From: Nitrosomonas sp. Is35
GTDB lineage: Bacteria > Pseudomonadota > Gammaproteobacteria > Burkholderiales > Nitrosomonadaceae
Length of the DNA: 64,000 nt
Direction: 5' to 3'
Assembly: GCF_033063295.1 (NCBI RefSeq)
Contig: NZ_JAWJZH010000001.1
Location: forward strand, 868,001-932,000
The stretch's first letter is position 1. Each line of letters begins with the position of its first letter. Position numbers and translations under genes: made by a program. Below, piece after piece: positions 9,390 through 19,277 of this stretch. The notes under the pieces were generated by a model that saw only the letters and a program-made list of their open reading frames with translations, had not been told where the DNA came from and did not search any database.

Positions 9390-10232
9390 ATGATGATTCC
9401 GATTTATACCCGCCGCCGCATCGTTAACGCGATCAACCTGACTTTTTCCATGCTGGCGATGGCGTTCGGCTTATTCTGGCTGTTCTGGATTTTGCTGACG
9501 CTGTTCGACAAAGGACTGGACGGTATCAGCGCCGTTACTTTTACGCAGATGACACCGTCGCCCGGCGATACCGGCGGCTTGTTGAATGCGATTGCCGGTA
9601 GTTTGGTCATGGTGACGCTCGCTACGCTGATCGGCACACCGATCGGTATCATGGCGGGTACTTACCTGGCCGAATTCGGCCAACGCGGCTGGCTGGCTCC
9701 GGTTACCCGTTTTGTGAACGATATTTTGCTATCCGCGCCTTCGATCGTCATCGGTCTTTTTGTGTATACGGTTTATGTCGCCAAGGTGGGGCATTTTTCC
9801 GGATGGGCCGGTGCACTGGCGCTTGCGTTGATTGTGATTCCAGTAGTTGTGCGCACCACCGAGGATATGTTGCGGCTTATTCCAAACAGCTTACGCGAAG
9901 CTGCGATCGCCTTGGGCGCACCACAATGGAAAGTGGTTACGCTGGTTACCTGGCGCGCTTCGAGAGTCGGCATCATGACCGGGATATTGCTGGCGGTTGC
10001 GCGAATCAGCGGGGAAACCGCGCCGTTGTTGTTTACCGCGCTCAACAATCAATTCTGGAGCGCGGACATGAACCGTCCCATGGCCAATTTACCCGTCGTT
10101 ATTTTTCAGTTCGCCATGAGTCCTTACGAATACTGGCAGGAATTGGCCTGGACCGGCGCGTTGTTGATCACGCTGAGTGTGCTCGGGCTGAATGTTGCAG
10201 CGCGCATTTTCATGCGTAAGCGCGATTCTTAA
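9390..10232 (+). CDS. pstA: Phosphate ABC transporter permease PstA
   Basis: The 280-residue inner-membrane protein carries the EAA-type loop [20 protein letters not shown] and multiple helices. It pairs with PstC to form the phosphate channel. The start is ATG 9390, followed by a second ATG codon, so either may be used. It lies six bases after pstC and 14 before pstB. Confidence 0.95.
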   Translation: MMIPIYTRRRIVNAINLTFSMLAMAFGLFWLFWILLTLFDKGLDGISAVTFTQMTPSPGDTGGLLNAIAGSLVMVTLATLIGTPIGIMAGTYLAEFGQRGWLAPVTRFVNDILLSAPSIVIGLFVYTVYVAKVGHFSGWAGALALALIVIPVVVRTTEDMLRLIPNSLREAAIALGAPQWKVVTLVTWRASRVGIMTGILLAVARISGETAPLLFTALNNQFWSADMNRPMANLPVVIFQFAMSPYEYWQELAWTGALLITLSVLGLNVAARIFMRKRDS

Positions 10233-10246
10233 AATTAAAAACTCAA

Positions 10247-11026
10247 ATGACTATCAGCTTTTCACCATCCGATGTTTGCAAGATCTCCATCAACGATTTG
10301 AATTTTTATTACGATACGTTTCATGCGCTGAAGTCGATCAGCATGCAAATCCGGAAAAATAAAATCACCGCGTTTATCGGTCCTTCCGGTTGCGGGAAAT
10401 CGACTCTGCTGCGCACCTTAAACCGCATGTATCAACTGTATCCGAGTCAGATCGCCCAAGGGGAGATTGTGGTGGACGGTGTGAATATTCTCGATAAGCA
10501 GCAGGATCTGAATATGTTGCGCGCCAAAATGGGCATGGTGTTTCAAAAACCGACGCCGTTTCCGATGTCGATTTTCGATAATGTGGCGTTTGGCGTGAAG
10601 CTGTATGAATCGCTGAATCGTTACGATTTGGCCGAACGGGTGGAGTGGGCGTTACAAAAAGCCGCGTTATGGGAAGAAGTCAAAGATAAATTGAATCAGA
10701 GCGGCACCAGCCTTTCCGGCGGGCAGCAGCAACGCCTTTGTATCGCCCGCACCATCGCGGTGAAACCCGAAGTGGTGCTGTTCGACGAACCGACTTCCGC
10801 GCTCGATCCGATTTCCACGGCGCGGATCGAAGATTTGATCTTCCAACTGAAGGAAGATTACACCATCGCGATAGTGACGCATAACATGCAGCAAGCGGCG
10901 CGCGTCTCCGACTATACCGCTTACATGTATCTGGGAGAATTGATCGAGTTTGGCGATACCGATTTGATTTTTACGAAACCCAATGAGCGTGCTACGGAAG
11001 ATTATATTACCGGGAAGTTCGGCTAG
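10247..11026 (+). CDS. pstB: Phosphate ABC transporter ATPase PstB
   Basis: The 259-residue ATPase has Walker [10 protein letters not shown]-loop [20 protein letters not shown], signature LSGGQQQR and Walker [12 protein letters not shown] with the switch His in [15 protein letters not shown]. It energises phosphate import on the cytoplasmic face of PstCA. It closes the operon; phoU, phoB and phoR, which often follow pstB, are not in this window. Confidence 0.97.
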   Translation: MTISFSPSDVCKISINDLNFYYDTFHALKSISMQIRKNKITAFIGPSGCGKSTLLRTLNRMYQLYPSQIAQGEIVVDGVNILDKQQDLNMLRAKMGMVFQKPTPFPMSIFDNVAFGVKLYESLNRYDLAERVEWALQKAALWEEVKDKLNQSGTSLSGGQQQRLCIARTIAVKPEVVLFDEPTSALDPISTARIEDLIFQLKEDYTIAIVTHNMQQAARVSDYTAYMYLGELIEFGDTDLIFTKPNERATEDYITGKFG

Positions 11027-11123
11027 TTTACTTTTGAAGCACGAGCGGTAAGACATGGAAATTTAATCGCTGGTCACAGCTATCGATTTGTGGGCGAAGC
11101 AGGGTTACCCGACTAGATTTTAC

Positions 11124-11139
11124 TAGTACATGTGTACTA
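11124..11139. repeat. Palindrome TAGTACA-TG-TGTACTA
   Basis: A perfect 7-base inverted repeat with a 2-base centre lies in the 310-base gap between pstB and the PEP-CTERM gene. It could be a dimeric regulator's operator, or part of a weak hairpin. No matching regulator is visible. Confidence 0.5.
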
Positions 11140-11160
11140 ATAAAAAGGGAGAAATGCTCT

Positions 11161-11253
11161 ATGTACTTAAGCAGTTACAAAACTATAATGAAGCACGTTG
11201 TTAATGCGGTTATGTATCAATTTTGGGTTTGTAGAATTTTTAGAGTGGCATAG
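11161..11253 (+). CDS. Possible 30-codon small ORF
   Basis: ATG 11161 is preceded by AAAAGGGAG at a suitable distance and encodes a 30-residue basic peptide (MYLSSYKTIMKHVVNAVMYQ and ten more residues) ending in TAG at 11251-11253. The ribosome site is the only positive evidence. It could be a leader peptide or chance. The rest of 11027-11336 shows no gene. Confidence 0.25.
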   Translation: MYLSSYKTIMKHVVNAVMYQFWVCRIFRVA

Positions 11254-11336
11254 AAGCGTGTGTGATTAAAGTTGGCTTTGAGCAAGAATATGAATAGTCA
11301 GTTTTGTATAGCAGCCTTAAATTTACGGAGTAAGTT

Positions 11337-12215
11337 ATGAAATTCCAATTGAAAAAGAATTACCTTGCACAAGTAGTTGCAATTGCTTTGTGCAGTACAT
11401 TTGTTACTGCGGCACAAGCTGCGCCCGTTACGATTAGCGGTTTTGGCACTACCTCGGCCAGGATTGACGATGCCGGTTATTTTTCTCCATCCGGCGCGCT
11501 CGGTTTGAGCTTTATGGGCAGAGAGTATGTTAACCACGGCACTTTTGCATCCAACTGGTGGTTGAATGCCAATGGTGCTTCGGTTGCAATCGCTGATGAA
11601 GTGACTGGAAGTAATCCATTGAGTTCTTCGGCTTTTGCCATCGGTAGCAGTATTGCGGTCGTTACCAATATAGCGGGCGGCGGCGGTGGCTGGAGCATTG
11701 TTGAAACGGTAAGTATACCAACGAGCGGTCACGTTGCTGTTAAAGTGCAACTGACCAATAACACCGGTGCTACGGCCAATCATGTGCAGTGGGGTGTTGG
11801 CATTGACCCGGATCAAGGCATTCCCGGCGGAGTTGGATTCGGCACGACTAATGCAATTAACGGATTAGGAAATCTTTCTTCCGTAACTGCAAAAAGTTTG
11901 GATGGATGGGCATTAACACTGCATAACACGACCAGTGCTTCAGCATTTGCAATAGCACCATATATTGACCCTGTTAACTGCTGCAGTCCGGTTGATCCTG
12001 CTGTGATGCTGGCCGCAGCCCAAGGAATCGGCAACTACGGTTTTGCCGATCATTCCATCAATTTGGCTTATGATTTGGGTACTATCGCGAATCATCAATC
12101 CGTGAGCTTCGGTTACGAATACGTTATGGCCGTTCCGGAACCTGAAACCTATGCTATGTTGCTGGCAGGTCTCGGTTTGATTGGTTTCTCAGCACGCCGT
12201 CGCAGAATGATGTAA
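11337..12215 (+). CDS. PEP-CTERM sorted surface/exported protein
   Basis: The 292-residue protein has an N-terminal signal peptide ending TAAQAAPVTISG and a classic C-terminal sorting signal: VPEPETYAMLLAGLGLIGF followed by SARRRRMM. PEP-CTERM proteins are exported and cut or anchored by an exosortase, which is not in the window. The middle is rich in Gly, Ala, Ser and Asn and has no family I recognise. ACGGAG precedes the ATG and an intrinsic terminator follows, so it is monocistronic. Confidence 0.85.
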   Translation: MKFQLKKNYLAQVVAIALCSTFVTAAQAAPVTISGFGTTSARIDDAGYFSPSGALGLSFMGREYVNHGTFASNWWLNANGASVAIADEVTGSNPLSSSAFAIGSSIAVVTNIAGGGGGWSIVETVSIPTSGHVAVKVQLTNNTGATANHVQWGVGIDPDQGIPGGVGFGTTNAINGLGNLSSVTAKSLDGWALTLHNTTSASAFAIAPYIDPVNCCSPVDPAVMLAAAQGIGNYGFADHSINLAYDLGTIANHQSVSFGYEYVMAVPEPETYAMLLAGLGLIGFSARRRRMM

Positions 12216-12240
12216 TCAGCGGTTAATCTGCAATACCAAA

Positions 12241-12276
12241 AAACCACGGAGAAGTCTTATTTCTCCGTGGTTTTTT
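12241..12276 (+). terminator. Intrinsic terminator of the PEP-CTERM gene
   Basis: AAACCACGGAGAA (12241-12253) pairs perfectly with TTCTCCGTGGTTT (12261-12273) around a 7-base loop, with a T run. The A-rich left side lets it act on both strands. Confidence 0.9.
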
Positions 12277-12426
12277 GCTTTTCAAGCATGCTGTAATGCT
12301 GAATTAAACCTCGTTTCTTCAGAAAAATGCTTCATCTTTTTGTTCCTGGATTTTAATTCGATTCTGAACCGGTATTACCAATCAACCCGCCGGAATGATT
12401 GGCTTGCGTTACGCAATGGTTTCTAA

Positions 12427-14922
12427 ATGAGTACAATAGCGGATCGGCGTAATCTCACCGCTGCAACCGTCACTAATCCAAACATGTCAATCAAACCATT
12501 AGATTCTTCTCATTTACGCATTACCATCGACCCAGCCTCACTGGGGTTTTCCGATACCTCGGAGTTGTTACAGCAGCCGTTATCCTGGATTGGTCAGGAG
12601 CGGGCGGAAGCGGCTGTTCGTTTTGGTCTCGGCATGATGCAGCCGGATTACCATTTGTTTGTGTTGGGAGAGGCGGGGTCGGGGCGTTCTTCTTTATTGC
12701 AACAAGCGATGACGGCCGCGGCGGCTGATAGGCCGGTGCCTCCGGATTTGTGTTATCTCTACAATTTCATGACACCCGAGAAACCGCTGGCTTTGCATTT
12801 GCCTGCCGGGCAGGGGCGTTTGTTGCGTCAGGCCATGCTGCAATTGGCGAAATCGCTGCCGTCCGAAATCACGCAATGTTTGAGCGGACAGGATTTCAAG
12901 ATCAAGAGCGACCGGCTGGAGAAAAAATTCAGAACCGAAACGAGCCAAGCGTACAAGAAACTCGACAAGTTTGCGGAATCGTTGCATGTCACTATTCATC
13001 GGGAAGATGAACAGATTTTGTTCACCTTGCTGGATGAAAAAGGGGAAATTCTGACAGCGGAAAATTTACTGAAACTGCCCAAAGCACACCGGGTTGAAAT
13101 AGAACAAACGGAACAGGCGTTGCGCGAAGCAATTGCGGTTTATTTCGAAGCATTCCAACGGATCGAGAAGGAAAAAGACGCGGCGTTAGGGGCATTGCAG
13201 CGCCTTATCGTGCAACCCTTGCTGAATCTTGCGTTGCAGAAAATTTTAGCGGTGTTGCAAGAAACGCTACATGAGGAGCGGCTCAACACTTTTTTCACGC
13301 AGGTGGAAGCGGATATTCTCGACAATCTGGCGTTGTTTGAGACGGATAATGTCGATGAAGAGAAACGGCAAACGGAACTAGATCGGATTTTCTCCCGCTA
13401 TCGGATCAATCTGGTTGTGGATAACGCTGATCTACCGGGAGCGCCGGTCATTATCGAAGATAATCCGTCAGCGTATGCCTTGTTTGGCAGTATCGATTAT
13501 CAGTTTGAGAACGGCAAACTGAAAACCGATTTTATGCGCATCCGCGCTGGTAGCTTGCTAAAAGCGCATGGCGGTTTTTTGATGTTGCATGTGGATGATT
13601 TGCTGACGGATGGTTCATTGTGGGTAAAACTGCGGCGCTTTTTGCGCAGCAAGCGGTTGCAAATTGAAGAACCCGGTTCGGCATGGACTTCCAACTCACC
13701 TATATTCCTTGAACCCGAAGCGGTCGACGTGAACGTTAAAGTCATTCTGGTCGGATCAAGGGAAGAATATTACGACTTGCAGGAAATCGATCCTGAATTC
13801 ATGCGCCGCTTCCGCGTGAAAGTGGATTTTGCCGGGAGTTTTATCGCGAGCATGGAAACTTATCATGCATCGGCTGTGTTCGTTGCGCATGCCTGCGATA
13901 CGGCAAAATTACCGCATTTTTCCGCAGCTGCGGTCGCGCGCTTATTGGAAGAATCGCACCGGGAAGTGGAGGATCAAAAACGCCAGAGTGCAATTTTTGC
14001 CCGCACCGAGATGCTGCTGCTGGAGAGCGCGGCGCTGTGCCATGCCCGTCATGGCAGGTGCGTGGAAGTAGCGGATATTTCCGCCGCGCTGCAAGCACGC
14101 AACCTGCGTCATAATTATCCGGATTTGCGCTTACAGGAGGCTATTGTCGAAGGTGAAATTGCCATCGCATTGCAAGGCGAAGCCACCGGTCAGCTCAACG
14201 CGCTGACGCAGATTGATTTGGGCGATCATAGTTTTGGTACGGCGGTGCGTCTTACCGCGCGTACTTTTGCCGGTGAGGATGGTGTGTTGAATATCGCCCG
14301 CGAAGTGGATATGTCCGGGCCGATTCACGATAAGGGCATGCTGATATTGCAGAATTACCTGACAGGTTTGTTTACCCATCTGGCGCCGTTGGCACTGAGC
14401 GCATCGATTGTTTTTGAGCAGGAATATACCGGCATCGAAGGAGATTCAGCTTCCTGCGCGGAATTTTACGCGCTGTTGTCGGCGCTGGCGGAACTGCCGC
14501 TGAAACAAAGTATCGCGGTGACCGGCGCATTGAATCAATACGGTGAGGTGCTGCCGGTGGGGGGCATCAATGACAAGATCGAGGGTTATTTCAAGTTGTG
14601 TGAGAAAACGGGCTTAACCGGCGAACAGGGTGTGTTGATTCCGTATCAGAACCGGCAGCATTTGATGCTGGATCAGAAAGTGATTGCGGCGGTTGAAAAA
14701 GGCCAGTTTGCAATTTACACGATGGAGCATGTCATGCAAGGACTGGAACTGCTCACCGGTTTACCATCGGGTAGCAGTGAATCGGCGCAGATAAACGGCT
14801 ATTCATACGGTACCGTTCTCGGTCATGCGCAGAAAACATTGTTGGTTTTCCGCCGCGCTTGCCAATCGACGCAACACCCCAGGACCGAACACCGGCGGCT
14901 GCCATCCCGGGCGGATAAATAG
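12427..14922 (+). CDS. Lon-like AAA+ protease (COG1067/LonB type)
   Basis: The 831-residue protein has an N-terminal ATPase part and a C-terminal Lon proteolytic domain. The catalytic dyad is visible: Ser674 in EGDSAS and Lys717 in GGINDKIEG. The nucleotide loop near residue 81 reads GEAGSGRSS, so Arg87 replaces the usual Walker A Lys. Residues 150-340 are helical and charged, a probable coiled-coil insert. It lacks the N-terminal domain of classical Lon, as expected for the YcbZ-like group. ATG 12484 is an alternative start. The CDF gene begins two bases after its stop. Confidence 0.88.
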   Translation: MSTIADRRNLTAATVTNPNMSIKPLDSSHLRITIDPASLGFSDTSELLQQPLSWIGQERAEAAVRFGLGMMQPDYHLFVLGEAGSGRSSLLQQAMTAAAADRPVPPDLCYLYNFMTPEKPLALHLPAGQGRLLRQAMLQLAKSLPSEITQCLSGQDFKIKSDRLEKKFRTETSQAYKKLDKFAESLHVTIHREDEQILFTLLDEKGEILTAENLLKLPKAHRVEIEQTEQALREAIAVYFEAFQRIEKEKDAALGALQRLIVQPLLNLALQKILAVLQETLHEERLNTFFTQVEADILDNLALFETDNVDEEKRQTELDRIFSRYRINLVVDNADLPGAPVIIEDNPSAYALFGSIDYQFENGKLKTDFMRIRAGSLLKAHGGFLMLHVDDLLTDGSLWVKLRRFLRSKRLQIEEPGSAWTSNSPIFLEPEAVDVNVKVILVGSREEYYDLQEIDPEFMRRFRVKVDFAGSFIASMETYHASAVFVAHACDTAKLPHFSAAAVARLLEESHREVEDQKRQSAIFARTEMLLLESAALCHARHGRCVEVADISAALQARNLRHNYPDLRLQEAIVEGEIAIALQGEATGQLNALTQIDLGDHSFGTAVRLTARTFAGEDGVLNIAREVDMSGPIHDKGMLILQNYLTGLFTHLAPLALSASIVFEQEYTGIEGDSASCAEFYALLSALAELPLKQSIAVTGALNQYGEVLPVGGINDKIEGYFKLCEKTGLTGEQGVLIPYQNRQHLMLDQKVIAAVEKGQFAIYTMEHVMQGLELLTGLPSGSSESAQINGYSYGTVLGHAQKTLLVFRRACQSTQHPRTEHRRLPSRADK

Positions 14923-14924
14923 CC

Positions 14925-16082
14925 GTGCATTCATCTTCCGATCCGGCCAACCGGCAGCAGCGTTACCGGGAAGTGCGTAAAGTCACGCTCGTCGGATCGG
15001 CGGTGGATTTTGTCCTGGGTGTTGCAAAAATCGTTGTCGGGTGGTTTGCCAATTCACAGGCATTGATTGCCGATGGTATCCATTCGTTATCCGATTTGCT
15101 GACCGGATTCATCGTGTTGTACGCCGCCAAACACTCGCACAAGAGCGCCGATGAAGTGCATCCCTACGGTTACGGACGGATTGAAACGCTGGCAACGGTC
15201 AGTCTCGGTATCGTGTTGAGCGGCGTTGCGATCGGTATTGCCTATGAAGCGGTTAAACGGCTCAACGATCCGGCAGTGGCGTTGGATTTCACCCTATTGG
15301 CGCTGTTGATTGCGTTGTTATCGGTGATTTCGAAAGAGTGGATTTATCGCTATACGATGTCCGCAGCGCAGCGTTTGCGTTCGGATCTGTTGATGGCCAG
15401 CGCGTGGCATAGCCGCTCCGATGCTTTCTCATCGATTGTGGTATTGATCGGCATTAGCGGTGTGATGCTCGGTTACCCGTATTTGGACGCGGTAGCTGCC
15501 GTGGCGGTGGCTGCCATGATCGCCAAGATCGGTTTTGGCTTGGTGCGATCGAGCACGCTGGAATTGATCGATGTCGCGCTGGATCCGGAAAAAGTCAGCG
15601 CGATCCGGCAGCACATTCACGCCGTGCATGGCGTGCGCTCGATTCATACGCTGCGGACCCGGAAAAGCGCCGGGAGCGCTTTCGTCGATGTGCATATCCA
15701 GGTCGATCCCCGTTTGAGTGTCTCGGAAGGTCATCAAATCGGCGACAGTGTCCGGCGGCGTCTGCTGCAACACGTGGAAGAGGTGACCGACGTGACGGTG
15801 CATATCGATCCGGAAAATGACGAAACCGGTTCGCCCTGCAACGATTTGCCTTCACGTGAGGCAGTCATCGCCGGACTCAAAGAGCGTTGGCCGCAATTAC
15901 CGGCTGCATCGGTTGAAGTGATAACATTGCACTATTTGTCCGGCGCGATCGATGTGGAACTGGATTTGCCAATTGAGATTTTGCGTAGCACTGACGAGGC
16001 TAAATATCTGGTGCAGGAACTCAAACAGGCTGTTTCCGCGTTGCCGTATATCAATGCAATACAGGTACGATTTAAGGTTTGA
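14925..16082 (+). CDS. Cation diffusion facilitator (metal efflux)
   Basis: A GTG start two bases after the protease stop gives 385 residues. TM2 carries ALIADGIHSLSD and TM5 carries ASAWHSRSDAF, the HxxxD-type metal sites of CDF transporters. The C-terminal cytoplasmic domain contains VHGVRSIHTLRTRKSG-like and VDVHIQVDPRLSVSEGH segments, followed by an extra approximately 80-residue extension. It exports divalent metals such as Zn, Fe or Mn by proton antiport; substrate cannot be fixed. Translational coupling with the Lon-like protease is likely. Confidence 0.92.
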   Translation: MHSSSDPANRQQRYREVRKVTLVGSAVDFVLGVAKIVVGWFANSQALIADGIHSLSDLLTGFIVLYAAKHSHKSADEVHPYGYGRIETLATVSLGIVLSGVAIGIAYEAVKRLNDPAVALDFTLLALLIALLSVISKEWIYRYTMSAAQRLRSDLLMASAWHSRSDAFSSIVVLIGISGVMLGYPYLDAVAAVAVAAMIAKIGFGLVRSSTLELIDVALDPEKVSAIRQHIHAVHGVRSIHTLRTRKSAGSAFVDVHIQVDPRLSVSEGHQIGDSVRRRLLQHVEEVTDVTVHIDPENDETGSPCNDLPSREAVIAGLKERWPQLPAASVEVITLHYLSGAIDVELDLPIEILRSTDEAKYLVQELKQAVSALPYINAIQVRFKV

Positions 16083-16334
16083 TGGGCTTCTGTATTCACT
16101 GCATCGTTAGATTAACGCTTGTTTTTTCACTCTAATCGTGACGCTGATACAGGCGTCGTCGATTATACTGGGCTGCAATACAATGATTCAAATGATAAGT
16201 ATTGTTATTCAGATGATTTGGAGCGGCTTCTCATCACCTTAAATCATCCTCGGAATGTTCTTGCAAAATGAGGCCGGTTCACTGAATATTATAAGCAGGA
16301 TGTAGAATGACGTTATTGGTTATTAAGGATTACA

Positions 16335-16358
16335 ATTCACCTGGCCTAGGAGGTGAAT
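16335..16358. repeat. Inverted repeat upstream of the GGDEF gene
   Basis: ATTCACCT (16335-16342) and AGGTGAAT (16351-16358) flank GGCCTAGG, itself nearly palindromic. It lies 85 bases before the GGDEF start, in the 360-base gap 16083-16442 where no gene is seen. It could be an operator or leader hairpin. Confidence 0.4.
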
Positions 16359-16442
16359 AAGGCAGAGATAGGGTGAACTATTTGTACCGCGATGAAAAAT
16401 CATACGATGAGGGGTAGGGGCTAGCAACCGCGCGAAATATCT

Positions 16443-18044
16443 ATGAATCAAGATACAAAAGATACCAATTTGAATCCTTCCGTGATTGCACGTGAAACAT
16501 TAAAACAACTTGCGATCCTTAAAATTTCCCCGACACCGGATAATTATCACAAACTGTATGATCAGATTGCCGGTAACCCGGAGAATCAAATTTCAGCCAT
16601 TACCGCGAAATTGCTGACTGAACTGGCGAAGGAATTTCCTCGCCATACGCCCACATTGCTGAATTGCGCCAATAGTCTGGAGCAAGCCGTCAACGAAAAG
16701 AACTGGCTAAAGTATAAGACCGCCTTGGTGAAGTTTGCTACCACTGAAAACATAACGATCAATAGCACGACTATATCCGTTCAGGCCAAAGCGCAACCGT
16801 CCCAGCCGGATGCTGACACCTTCAAGCAAGACAGTGGGATCAGCGGTTATTCCGGTCAGCTTCTGGATTTACTGGCGCAGATGCTGGAGAACATCATCGC
16901 CAAGCAAGTTAATGGCGAAACGCTGGCGGAAGAGGCGCGCTCGTTGGCATCGCAAGTGCGGGAAATTCAGAATAAACCGGAAATGGATCAGTTTATTGTT
17001 CATTTCCAGCAGTTTTGCGCCAAACTGGAATTATCCAATCAGTGCGAAGCTAGTTTGCAACAAGGTTTGTTGAAGTTATTGAATCTGCTGATGGACAGTA
17101 CGGCTGAGTTGCTGTCGGAAGATCAGTGGATTAAAAAGCAGCTGGCCAAACTGAAAGACACGGTATCTATGCCGCTGGATGTGCAGATCATCGCGCAAGC
17201 CGAGCAGTATCTGAAAGAAATCATTCAACGGCAGGAAATAATAAAGCAAAGTCTGGGTAAAGCCAGGGTGACGATGCGGCAAATGGTCACTTCGCTGATT
17301 TCCAATCTGGAAGAGCTGTCGGATGCCACTGGGGAATATCAGGAGAAACTGGAATATTACTCGGAGAAAATCAATCAGGTTGATGATATCGAGGAGATCA
17401 ATCAGTTACTTGCGGAAATCATGCAAGAGACCAATAAAGTACAGAAAAACATGATCAATTACCGCAAGGACTTGATTGCCGCCCGGGCGGAAGCCGATAA
17501 CGCGCAAAATCAGATCAGTCTGCTGGAAACGCAATTGCAGGAAATGGGCGAGAAGGTCCATGAAGATCATTTGACCGGCATACTGAACCGGCGCGGTTTT
17601 GATAATGCTTACCAGCGCGAGGCATCGTGCGCGGCGCGCACCCAATCGCCGTTATGTTTTGCCTTGCTGGATATCGATAACTTCAAGTTATTGAATGATA
17701 CGCATGGCCATCACGTGGGCGATAATGCTTTGCGCCATTTGGTGGAAGCGGTCAAGGAAACGGTGCGGCTGGAAGATGTCGTGTCGCGTTACGGCGGTGA
17801 GGAATTTGCCATCCTGTTGCCCAATACCGCGCTCAAAGAGGCGATTCTGACTATATCCAGAATACGCCGCTATATGACCAAGAAATTCTTCCTGCATGAC
17901 AATAACCGTTTATTAATTACCTTCAGCGGCGGCGTGGCGCAGTATCATCCGGGAGAATCGCAGGAAGATCTTTTCAAGCGTGCCGACGGCGCTTTATATC
18001 GCGCCAAGAAGAATGGCAAGAATCAGATTATCGCCGCTGACTAG
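16443..18044 (+). CDS. Diguanylate cyclase with long helical N-terminus
   Basis: The 533-residue protein ends in a GGDEF domain. The active site is GGEEF at residues 451-455, so cyclase activity is expected, and an allosteric I-site RxxD (RLED) sits at 442-445. The DxLTG-type start of the domain is EDHLTGILNRRGFD. About 370 residues upstream are helical with heptad-like stretches (KLEYYSEKINQVDDIEEINQ) and no clear membrane segment, suggesting a cytosolic sensor. It makes c-di-GMP. No phosphodiesterase is adjacent. Confidence 0.93.
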   Translation: MNQDTKDTNLNPSVIARETLKQLAILKISPTPDNYHKLYDQIAGNPENQISAITAKLLTELAKEFPRHTPTLLNCANSLEQAVNEKNWLKYKTALVKFATTENITINSTTISVQAKAQPSQPDADTFKQDSGISGYSGQLLDLLAQMLENIIAKQVNGETLAEEARSLASQVREIQNKPEMDQFIVHFQQFCAKLELSNQCEASLQQGLLKLLNLLMDSTAELLSEDQWIKKQLAKLKDTVSMPLDVQIIAQAEQYLKEIIQRQEIIKQSLGKARVTMRQMVTSLISNLEELSDATGEYQEKLEYYSEKINQVDDIEEINQLLAEIMQETNKVQKNMINYRKDLIAARAEADNAQNQISLLETQLQEMGEKVHEDHLTGILNRRGFDNAYQREASCAARTQSPLCFALLDIDNFKLLNDTHGHHVGDNALRHLVEAVKETVRLEDVVSRYGGEEFAILLPNTALKEAILTISRIRRYMTKKFFLHDNNRLLITFSGGVAQYHPGESQEDLFKRADGALYRAKKNGKNQIIAAD

Positions 18045-18189
18045 GCACATGTCCGTATAAGAAAGCAGTATGACCGGAGTCGGTCCATAACCGCAAAACA
18101 GGCGGACTAGGTGCATCGAAGAGTTGCTGTATGCCAACCGGTATTGACTGATATAATTTCCTCCTTTTCACACCGAGTCCATAAAAGCC

Positions 18190-18789
18190 ATGTCAACCCC
18201 ATCAAAATTCTCAGTCCGCAAGTTTCAGTTTGCACTTTTGATTGCGGTGATCTCCACTTTTATTGTATTTGGTTTGCTGTACCGCACCAGTTCGCAAGGA
18301 GATTTTTCCGATACGTATCCCAAAGGTTTCCGCGGCGGCGCCTGCACGATAGAATCGGAGGCGCTCATTATCGGCTATTCAGGCTACTATCTTCCTGAAG
18401 GTTATCAGTCGCCGGACGATCTCCGGTCGCCGCATGTGCCTGTGCAGTGCGGGAAAATACCGGAACCGGCATCGCTCAATATTTCAATTGACCTGTTGTA
18501 TCCTGAATCGGCGCGCGATTTTTCCTTGGCGTTGCGTCTGGTGAAGCTTGAAATCGATGAAAAAGAACACCAGCAAGAGCATGAAGTGATGTCGACATCC
18601 GCGCAGCAGCATCCATCGGGAGTGATTACCACCGCATTCAAATTGGGTGAGATGGGGCAATATATTTTGTATTTGGAAGGGAAAAATACTGAGAATGCTG
18701 ATCTGCAAGTGAAAATTCCTTTGCAAGTCGGTTTGGATTGGAAAAATCATCTTAAAAACGCTTTATCCCCCTTGCTGAAAAAAGACTGA
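18190..18789 (+). CDS. Membrane-anchored periplasmic protein of unknown function
   Basis: The 199-residue protein has one N-terminal membrane segment (FALLIAVISTFIVFGLLY) and then a periplasmic domain with two cysteines (GGACTIES and VPVQCGK) and beta-rich sequence. I do not recognise a family. It stands alone between the cyclase and the YjfB-like gene. Confidence 0.65.
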   Translation: MSTPSKFSVRKFQFALLIAVISTFIVFGLLYRTSSQGDFSDTYPKGFRGGACTIESEALIIGYSGYYLPEGYQSPDDLRSPHVPVQCGKIPEPASLNISIDLLYPESARDFSLALRLVKLEIDEKEHQQEHEVMSTSAQQHPSGVITTAFKLGEMGQYILYLEGKNTENADLQVKIPLQVGLDWKNHLKNALSPLLKKD

Positions 18790-18869
18790 CCACCGGCAGT
18801 GTGCTGCGTACTCCTAAAATATCTGATCAGTTTGCCGCTAATGGTTTTAAACATGAAGAGGAGAATACG

Positions 18870-19073
18870 ATGGATGTGAACGGTATAGCGGCTGTGGCGA
18901 CATCAATGGCTGAATTCAGCGCAAACCAGGCGGTCGGAATAGCGGTGCTTAAGAAAGCGATAGATTCAAATGCTGCGGGTGCGCTTGCTTTGATTGAAGC
19001 GATCCCCGGCGCAAATCAAGCCCCGGCGAATCTGCCGCAGCACCTGGGACAGAATGTCAATACCACAGCCTGA
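18870..19073 (+). CDS. YjfB-like putative motility protein
   Basis: ATG 18870 follows AAGAGGAGAAT and gives a 67-residue protein. The opening MDVNGIAAVATSMAEF and the central GIAVLKKAIDSNAAGALALI match the YjfB putative motility family, small proteins often found in flagellated bacteria. Its role is not established. It is followed by a clear terminator. Confidence 0.75.
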   Translation: MDVNGIAAVATSMAEFSANQAVGIAVLKKAIDSNAAGALALIEAIPGANQAPANLPQHLGQNVNTTA

Positions 19074-19096
19074 ATCGATAGGTTTGATGGCTTTCG

Positions 19097-19122
19097 CAGC
19101 GCTACTTTGTTAGCGCTGTTTT
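19097..19122 (+). terminator. Intrinsic terminator of the YjfB-like gene
   Basis: CAGCGCTA (19097-19104) and TAGCGCTG (19111-19118) form a perfect 8-base stem with a CTTTGT loop, followed by TTTTATT. Confidence 0.9.
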
Positions 19123-19244
19123 ATTATGGGGGGCTTGTTTTTCTGACGGACGGCATGCTCATCACTATTCCCAAAATGCTTCCAAAGTGATATTTTTATT
19201 TCGCACCAATACGTTTGGTAGCGTTGTTTTTTTCTTTTGCTTAA

Positions 19245-19255
19245 TGTTAATTAAC
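19245..19255 (+). promoter_or_regulatory. TGTTAATTAAC motif before the histidine kinase
   Basis: This 11-base sequence, containing palindrome GTTAATTAAC, ends 22 bases before the kinase ATG. The same 11 bases occur 19 bases before amoC (21703-21713). A shared operator or promoter element is possible. Confidence 0.35.
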
Positions 19256-19277
19256 CGGCTTATCAGCTTGGCTACGT

